This document shows, in pieces, positions 15,704 to 20,757 of a stretch of DNA of 20,757 bases. Numbering within the stretch: the stretch's first letter is position 1; each line of letters starts with the position of its first letter. The DNA is from Catenibacterium sp. co_0103 (GTDB taxonomy: Bacteria > Bacillota_I > Bacilli_A > Erysipelotrichales > Coprobacillaceae). The stretch spans positions 1-20,757 of the forward strand of contig NZ_RCYB01000037.1 in the NCBI RefSeq assembly GCF_004168205.1, read 5' to 3'. The position numbers and the translations under genes were made by a program. The notes under the pieces are model-generated. The model worked only from the letters and a program-made list of their open reading frames with translations, had not been told where the DNA came from and searched no databases.

Positions 15704-16804
15704 ATGAAAGTACTAGTATTTGGAATTACAGATAATCCAGGTGGTATGGAAGCTGTTATTATGAACTACTATCGCCATCTAGATCGTACACGTGTACAAT
15801 TTGATTTCTTATGTAATACTGAAGTAGTTGCACATGAACAAGAAATATTAAGCTTAGGTGGTACTATTTATCGTATTCCTGCAAGAAGTAAGGATAGAAA
15901 AGCTTTCTCTGAAGCGCTAGAAAACTTCTTTAAGACTCATGCTTCTGAATATAAAGCTATCTGGTTTAATACATGTTCGCTTGCGAATATTGATTACCTA
16001 AAGAAGGCTAAACAATATGGTATCCCTACACGTATTATTCATTGTCATAATGCGGCTAATGGAGATAGCTTCTTAAGAGGATGTTTACATAAGTTCAATA
16101 GAACACAGATTAGAAAATATGCGACAGACTTTTGGACATGTTCAGAAGATGCGAATGAATGGTTCTTTGGAAAGCATGCCGTATTACCTAACTATAAATT
16201 GATTAATAATGCGGTGGATGTGAACTTCTTTAAACCAAATGAAGAAGTCAGACAATCTATAAGAGAAGAACTTCATGCAGGTGATAAGATTGTATTAGGT
16301 CATACAGGGAGATTCCATTTCCAGAAGAATCATCCCTATCTATTAAAGGTATTTAATGAGTTGGATCATAGATATCCTGGTAAGTATATGTTGATACTTA
16401 TTGGAGATGGTGAAGATAAAGAAACACTTAAAAATCAGGTTAAAGAATATGGTATTGAAGAAGATGTAAAGTTTTTAGGTATTAAGAGTAATGTGAGTGA
16501 TTATATCCAGGCTATGGATCAATATATCTTCCCTTCTCGTTTTGAAGGCTTAAGTGTCGCTTTATTAGAAGCAGAAGCCAATGGATTACCATGCATGATC
16601 TCTGATACTATTTCTCTAGCCTCTATTGTGAATGATAATGTGAAGATGTTCCCTATTACGGATGAAGCAGTAGACAAGTGGGTAGAAGCAATCGAAGAAG
16701 CATCTCATCAATCTAAGCATTTTAATATTGAAGCATTTGAAAAACGTAATCTAGAAATAAATACAGAAGCTAAGAAGATGCAAGATTTCTTCTTATCATT
16801 ATAA
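15704..16804 (+). CDS. GT4-family glycosyltransferase, paralogue of the one at 6616
   Basis: A 366-residue GT-B fold transferase with the opening GITDNPGGMEAVIMNYYRHL, RIIHCHNAANGDS, WTCSEDANEWFF, GHTGRFHFQKNHPYLL, LIGDGEDKETLK and SRFEGLSVALLEAEANG with the E-x7-E motif. It is close in plan to EpsF and to the GT4 at 6616. Ribosome site AAGGAG at 15692-15697 overlaps the end of the GT2 gene. It is the last gene of the second glf unit; its stop codon is part of the terminator stem. Both GT4 genes lie one or two genes after a glf gene. Sugar specificity cannot be told. Confidence 0.9.
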   Translation: MKVLVFGITDNPGGMEAVIMNYYRHLDRTRVQFDFLCNTEVVAHEQEILSLGGTIYRIPARSKDRKAFSEALENFFKTHASEYKAIWFNTCSLANIDYLKKAKQYGIPTRIIHCHNAANGDSFLRGCLHKFNRTQIRKYATDFWTCSEDANEWFFGKHAVLPNYKLINNAVDVNFFKPNEEVRQSIREELHAGDKIVLGHTGRFHFQKNHPYLLKVFNELDHRYPGKYMLILIGDGEDKETLKNQVKEYGIEEDVKFLGIKSNVSDYIQAMDQYIFPSRFEGLSVALLEAEANGLPCMISDTISLASIVNDNVKMFPITDEAVDKWVEAIEEASHQSKHFNIEAFEKRNLEINTEAKKMQDFFLSL

Positions 16805-16825
16805 ACCTTCGTGAGAAGGTTTTTT
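16803..16825 (+). terminator. Intrinsic terminator after the second GT4 gene
   Basis: AAACCTTC (16803-16810) pairs perfectly with GAAGGTTT (16815-16822) around GTGA, followed by more T. It overlaps the stop codon (16802-16804). It separates the polysaccharide genes from the galactanase gene. Confidence 0.85.
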
Positions 16826-16856
16826 AATGTCTAAATATAGCTTTTTATACTTATAT

Positions 16857-16872
16857 ATGTCATTTTATGTCA
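16857..16872 (+). promoter_or_regulatory. Direct repeat in the galactanase leader
   Basis: ATGTCA occurs at 16857-16862 and again at 16867-16872, one helical turn apart, with TTTT between. It could bind a tandem activator upstream of the galactanase promoter. TACTAT (16916-16921) is a possible -10 box, but no matching -35 box is seen, as expected for an activator-dependent promoter. This is speculative. Confidence 0.25.
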
Positions 16873-16942
16873 CATTGGATGGTTCTTTGTGTGAAATTAT
16901 GTTAATAAATTTTCATACTATATAAGAGGAAGGGAGATATAT

Positions 16943-19792
16943 ATGAACAAAAAGTTGATTACAAGTTTTGTAAGTGCAGCGCTTGTTTGTTCGATGGGTA
17001 TGTCTGGTGTAAGCGCAGTAACTCCAGTACCAACTATGCATAACAACAATCAAGTCACTGCAACATCATTGAGTCGTTCTGTAGCTGATTACAAGAAGAT
17101 TGAAGGCATTAACGATCAGACTGTATTAGGCGCAGATTTTACTCATTACCAGCAGGATTTGGAATGGGGTAAAACGTATTACAATTACAAGAGCGTCAAA
17201 ATTGATAACCTATTTAAGTTTGTACAGGGACAGGGAATTAATACGATTTCTGTCAAGGTTGCAGTAAATCCGGACACATCAAGTGATAAAACTAAATGTT
17301 ATACACTAGATAGTGCTATCAAAACAATTAAAGCAGCTAAAGAAGCAGGCTTAAAAACAAACATCACATTATTCTATTCTGATGATGTTACTTATGCAAA
17401 TAGTCAGCAATTACCTGCAGGATGGACTCAGGATAATGCGGTAGAAAAGGCAACAGACTATACTAAGGAAGTACTGAATACTTTAAGTAAGAATGATGCT
17501 TTACCTACTATGATGACTATTGGAAATGAAGTGAATTATAATTTCCTTGGTCTAACTGAAGGCGGAGGATGGGATGGCTTTGTCGCAATGGCTACCATCT
17601 CTAAACTTATTAATGAAAAAGGTGTTAAAACAGCTTTAAGTTTTGCAGCACCTGATGATGCTGAAGGTATTCAGTATGTGATTGAAAAGCTAGGTTATGC
17701 AGGCGTAGACTATAGCTATTTAGGTGTTAATCTTTATGCTGATCGTAGTGGTATTAATGATTATGTTAAAACATTACGTACTACAGTAAAAGAAAAGGCA
17801 GCAGATAAGCAGTTAATTGTTTCTAACATCAAGTTCCCACGTAAGAATGCTGATGAAACAGCATCTAATGAAACACAGGCAGACAGCATTTATAATTTAT
17901 TAAGTGCTTCTATTAGTGATAGTAATGCAGGTGGTTTAATTTATGATGAAGCTGAATATGTAGGAAGCTGGAATGGTTTCTTTAATGAACAGGGACTTGC
18001 ACAGACTTCTCTTGCTGTATTTGGTTTTGCACAGGGTTGGAATATTGATATTGATTCATACAGAGATCCTTATGAATATGGTGATGATACTGGCTTAAAG
18101 GAAAAGAATGTCACTATTAATAAGATTTCTAATATGTCTGAATCTACAATCAGAGGTGTAGATGTTGGATCATATGTAGCACTTACTAATGCAGGTGTTA
18201 AATATTATGATTATGATGGCAAAGAACAGCCATTAATGAAAATCTTAAAGGATAATGGTGTTAACTATATCCGTTTAAGAATCTGGAATGATCCATACAA
18301 TGAAAAAGGTGAAACATACGGTGGTGGAGATAGCACTGTAGATAATGGATTAAAGATTGGTAAAGAAGCAACTAAGTATGGTATGAAGGTGCTTGTTGAC
18401 TTCCATTATTCTGATTTCTGGGCAGATCCTGCAAAACAGATTCTACCAAAAGCATGGCAGAAGGATGCTAATGATCCAGATAAGATGTGTGAAAATATCC
18501 ATGACTTCACTAAAGATACTTTACAGAAATTTAAAGATGCAGGTGTTGATGTAGGTATGGTACAGGTTGGTAATGAAATTACCAAAGGTATGGCTGGTAT
18601 TCATAATAAAGACAGTAATAATTCTGTTTGGAAAAATGAATCTCAGTATTCTGTATTAGACCGTTATTTAAATGCAGGTTCTAAAGCAGTACGTGAAATT
18701 CTTCCAGATGCTTTAGTTACATTACATATTGAAACACCTAATCGTCAAATCTATTCTATGATCATGGATGCATGGGAAAAAGGAAATGTAGACTATGATG
18801 TTTTAGGTTCTTCTTATTACCCATTCTGGTGGAATACACCTGATATGTTAAGGGATGTACAGACTCTTGCAAAAGAAAGAGGAAAGCTATTTGCGGTTAT
18901 GGAAACTGCATGGGTTAACAGTTATGAAGATGGTGATGGTACACCAAACTCTATCGGTTCTGATTATGGACTTTATCAGTATGAAATTGGTCCTCAGGGT
19001 CAGGTAGATGAATTAACTGATATGTATAAGGTTCTTATTGAACAGGATAACGGTTTAGGTGGCTTCTATTGGGAGCCAGGATGGATTCCAGTGAAAGCCG
19101 GATGGACTAACTGGGAGTACAATAAAGAAGTCGCTGATAAGTATGGTACTGGATGGGCTTCTAAGGGTGCTGTAGGTTATGCACCAGACGATGAAATGTA
19201 TTATAATGGTCAGCCTTCATGGGGTGGATCAAGCTGGGATAACGCAACATTATTTGATATCCAGGGTAATGCATTACAGTCATTAAAGTTCTATAAAGAT
19301 ACAGTGTCTTTAGGTAAGGTTCAGACTACAAGAATCAATATCGTGAATAAAGAAAAAGAAGTTCTTAAGACTGAATATGTAAATGTAAATGTTGGTGATA
19401 CAAAGACAATTACACTTCCAAAAGTTAATGGTTATTATGCATCAAAAGGTAACTATAACTATACAGTAAAAGGTGATACTGATGGTGTTAAAACAGTTAC
19501 AGTCACTTATAATCATTCTACAGAAGCTAATCTAGTTTACGTGGATGGTGATTGGTACTTAATGCAGGATGGACAGGTTGTACATGAAACTACTCTTGCA
19601 CAGGTTAATGGAACAGGTACTTGGTATTATGTGGAAGATGGTAAAGTCAACAAAGATTTCAATGGCTTATTCCAGTATGGTAATGACTGGTACTATATTG
19701 AAAAAGGTGCAGTTAATTCTGATTATACAGGACTAGCTCAGTATAATGATCAGTGGTTCTATATTGAAAAAGGTAAGCTTAACTGGGATTAG
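16943..19792 (+). CDS. Secreted tandem GH53 arabinogalactan endo-beta-1,4-galactanase, ended by an amber codon
   Basis: An extracellular enzyme that cuts beta-1,4-galactan, such as pectin side chains. A signal peptide ends after GVSA (~residue 25). Residues ~45-385 form a divergent GH53 module. Residues ~402-785 form a canonical one opening RGVDVGSYVALTNAGVKYYD, with acid/base E545 (QVGNE) and nucleophile E654 (FAVMETAW), 109 residues apart as in known GH53 enzymes. A beta-rich linker (~790-855) and about three ~22-residue aromatic wall-binding repeats follow. The frame then meets TAG at 19790-19792 (949 residues), yet the repeats continue in the same frame to 20644; the matching codon 264 bases later is TAT. 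The truncated product keeps its signal and catalytic parts but loses most of its anchor. Ribosome site GGAAGGGAG precedes the ATG. It has its own leader and is probably not part of the polysaccharide pathway. Confidence 0.92.
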   Translation: MNKKLITSFVSAALVCSMGMSGVSAVTPVPTMHNNNQVTATSLSRSVADYKKIEGINDQTVLGADFTHYQQDLEWGKTYYNYKSVKIDNLFKFVQGQGINTISVKVAVNPDTSSDKTKCYTLDSAIKTIKAAKEAGLKTNITLFYSDDVTYANSQQLPAGWTQDNAVEKATDYTKEVLNTLSKNDALPTMMTIGNEVNYNFLGLTEGGGWDGFVAMATISKLINEKGVKTALSFAAPDDAEGIQYVIEKLGYAGVDYSYLGVNLYADRSGINDYVKTLRTTVKEKAADKQLIVSNIKFPRKNADETASNETQADSIYNLLSASISDSNAGGLIYDEAEYVGSWNGFFNEQGLAQTSLAVFGFAQGWNIDIDSYRDPYEYGDDTGLKEKNVTINKISNMSESTIRGVDVGSYVALTNAGVKYYDYDGKEQPLMKILKDNGVNYIRLRIWNDPYNEKGETYGGGDSTVDNGLKIGKEATKYGMKVLVDFHYSDFWADPAKQILPKAWQKDANDPDKMCENIHDFTKDTLQKFKDAGVDVGMVQVGNEITKGMAGIHNKDSNNSVWKNESQYSVLDRYLNAGSKAVREILPDALVTLHIETPNRQIYSMIMDAWEKGNVDYDVLGSSYYPFWWNTPDMLRDVQTLAKERGKLFAVMETAWVNSYEDGDGTPNSIGSDYGLYQYEIGPQGQVDELTDMYKVLIEQDNGLGGFYWEPGWIPVKAGWTNWEYNKEVADKYGTGWASKGAVGYAPDDEMYYNGQPSWGGSSWDNATLFDIQGNALQSLKFYKDTVSLGKVQTTRINIVNKEKEVLKTEYVNVNVGDTKTITLPKVNGYYASKGNYNYTVKGDTDGVKTVTVTYNHSTEANLVYVDGDWYLMQDGQVVHETTLAQVNGTGTWYYVEDGKVNKDFNGLFQYGNDWYYIEKGAVNSDYTGLAQYNDQWFYIEKGKLNWD

Positions 19793-20316
19793 ACAGGCCT
19801 TGCACAGCACAATAATTATTGGTTCTATGTAGAAAAGGGACGTTTAAACTGGAACTATTCAGGTATTGTAGAATACAATAATCAGTGGTTCTATGTTCAA
19901 AAAGGTCGTTTAAACTGGAACTATTCCGGATTAGGTCAGTCTGGTAATGAATGGTATTATATTGTACGTGGACGTGTTAACTGGAATTATACAGGACTAG
20001 CTCAGTATAATGATCAGTGGTTCTACATTGAAAAAGGTAAGCTTAACTGGGATTATACAGGCCTTGCACAGCACAATAATTATTGGTTCTATGTAGAAAA
20101 GGGACGTTTAAACTGGAACTATTCAGGTATTGTAGAATACAATAATCAGTGGTTCTATGTTCAAAAAGGTCGTTTAAACTGGAACTATTCCGGATTAGGT
20201 CAGTCTGGTAATGAATGGTATTATATTGTACGTGGACGTGTTAACTGGAATTATACAGGACTAGCTCAGTATAATGATCAGTGGTTCTACATTGAAAAAG
20301 GTAAGCTTAACTGGAA
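19731..20316 (+). repeat. 264-bp tandem duplication inside the repeat region
   Basis: Bases 19731-19994 are repeated at 19995-20258 with only two differences seen: TAT/TAC near 19772 and TAG/TAT at 19790-19792. A third partial copy begins at 20259 and stays matched to about 20316. The period of 264 bases is 88 codons, exactly four 22-residue repeats, so gain or loss of one unit keeps the frame. Confidence 0.92.
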
Positions 20317-20644
20317 TTATACAGGTCTTGCTCAATACAAGGATTATTGGTTTTATGTTGAAAATGGTCGTTTAAACTGGAATTATACAGGACTGGTTCA
20401 AAAAGGTAATGAATGGTTCTATGTAGAAAACGGTCGTTTAAACTGGAACTATACAGGCCTTGCACAGTACAATAATCAGTGGTTCTATATTGGAAAAGGA
20501 CGATTAGACTGGAACTATACAGGTATTGCATATCACGATAATCAGCGTTTCTATATTATTAATGGACGCTTAGACTGGAATTATTCAGGTCGTGTTCGTT
20601 ATAAAGGTAAAACATACACTGTAAAGAACGGTAGAGTTCTATAA
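19793..20644 (+). pseudogene. Stranded C-terminal wall-binding repeats of the galactanase
   Basis: In frame with the galactanase and open until TAA at 20642-20644, this stretch encodes 283 residues made almost only of 22-residue repeats of the form (Y)-(T/S)-G-L-A-Q-Y-N-x-x-W-F-Y-(I/V)-x-x-G-R-L-N-W-N. There are twelve complete or near-complete units and a shorter last one ending KNGRVL. They resemble the aromatic cell-wall-binding repeats of many Firmicute surface proteins. There is no ribosome site or start codon after the stop, so it would be made only by read-through, suppression or repair of the amber codon. With it the full protein would be 1,233 residues. Confidence 0.9.
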
Positions 20645-20691
20645 CTATAAAATACACTAAAATAAAAGACAGTATGCTTATGATATGATGA

Positions 20692-20740
20692 CCTCCCAGT
20701 AGACAGTGTAAATAATTAAAAGCACTGTTTGCTGAGGAGG
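20692..20740 (+). promoter_or_regulatory. Hairpin that covers the ribosome site of the terminal gene
   Basis: CCTCC (20692-20696) can pair with GGAGG (20736-20740), CAG (20697-20699) with CTG (20732-20734), and ACAGTG (20703-20708) with CACTGT (20723-20728), leaving a 14-base loop. RNA reading in from the left would hide the ribosome site GAGGAGG, whereas RNA starting inside the loop would not. Confidence 0.6.
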
Positions 20741-20748
20741 TTTTTCTT

Positions 20749-20757
20749 ATGGGAAGA
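20749..20757 (+). CDS. Start of a gene truncated by the window end, possibly IS3 orfA
   Basis: ATGGGAAGA (M-G-R) follows GAGGAGG (20734-20740) at 8 bases. M-G-R-K is a usual opening of IS3-family OrfA proteins, but three codons are too few to be sure. The upstream sequence supports an insertion-sequence gene. Confidence 0.45.

Larger units (their letters stand above)
20689..20757 (+). mobile_element. Probable left end of an IS3-type insertion sequence (cut by the window)
   Basis: Starting at TGACCTCCCAGTAGACAGTG the sequence resembles the TGACC...AGACA terminal repeat common to IS3-family elements of Firmicutes. It is followed within 60 bases by a ribosome site and a start codon. The family is inferred from motif memory and could be wrong; the right end lies outside the window. 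Confidence 0.45.

Noticed and set aside
19790..19792. Amber codon read as an amino acid (stop recoding)
   Set aside because: All clear genes here end in TAA, so TAG use cannot be judged from them, but the sister repeat has TAT at the same codon, so a simple point mutation is the more economical explanation.
20307..20531. Reverse-strand reading frame rich in Tyr, Ser and Leu with repeats
   Set aside because: It is the complement of the wall-binding repeat DNA, and its own repeats mirror the 22-residue units; no ribosome site or independent evidence.
19731..20600. Regularly spaced repeats resembling a CRISPR array
   Set aside because: The repeats are coding, have a 66-base (22-codon) period without unique spacers, and translate into conserved aromatic motifs.

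Overview
The window is AT-rich Firmicute DNA. It has strong AGGAGG-type ribosome sites, short gaps between genes, and every supported gene on the + strand. Gene content and the 22-residue wall-repeat style suggest a gut Erysipelotrichia-like bacterium (Catenibacterium, Kandleria, Sharpea or a relative). That placement is an inference from style, not a database match.

Layout. Bases 1-370 hold a strong terminator, a decayed IS200/IS605 right end (the last ~30 codons of a Y1 transposase plus an end hairpin) and a likely promoter. From 371 to 8773 runs a Wzx/Wzy-type surface-polysaccharide operon: initiating sugar-phosphate transferase, DUF4422 glycosyltransferase, an unexpected oligopeptide-binding lipoprotein, Wzy-like polymerase, UDP-galactopyranose mutase (glf copy 1), a GT4 glycosyltransferase and a Gtf3/galactofuranosyltransferase-like enzyme. 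After a terminator come three separately expressed units: a Wzx-like flippase (8853-10310), a fused GpsA-TagD protein (10420-11877) and a CpsA-type LCP ligase (11997-13502). A last polysaccharide unit (13589-16804) carries glf copy 2, a GT2 and a second GT4. Then follows a secreted tandem GH53 galactanase with a long wall-binding repeat tail (16943-20644), cut by an amber codon at 19790. The window ends at the probable left end of an IS3-type element with its first three codons.

How the genes work together. The first enzyme loads a sugar phosphate on undecaprenyl phosphate and the glycosyltransferases extend it. Glf supplies UDP-galactofuranose for the Gtf3-like transferase. The flippase exports repeat units, Wzy polymerises them, and the LCP protein would attach the polymer to peptidoglycan. 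The GpsA-TagD fusion would make CDP-glycerol from dihydroxyacetone phosphate in one polypeptide, pointing to a glycerol-phosphate-containing capsule or teichoic acid; the transferase that would use CDP-glycerol is not in the window. The galactanase is probably a separate fibre-use function.

Most notable points: (1) two glf genes identical over ~983 bp whose last 112 bp differ at 13 positions, the signature of recent gene conversion and a direct repeat spanning 8.1 kb; (2) the GpsA-TagD fusion with an internal ribosome site before the TagD part; (3) a TAT-to-TAG stop inside a nearly perfect 264-bp tandem duplication in the galactanase gene, potentially reversible by recombination; (4) an N-terminal GH53 module that seems to lack its nucleophile; (5) a hairpin that hides the ribosome site of the right-hand IS gene.
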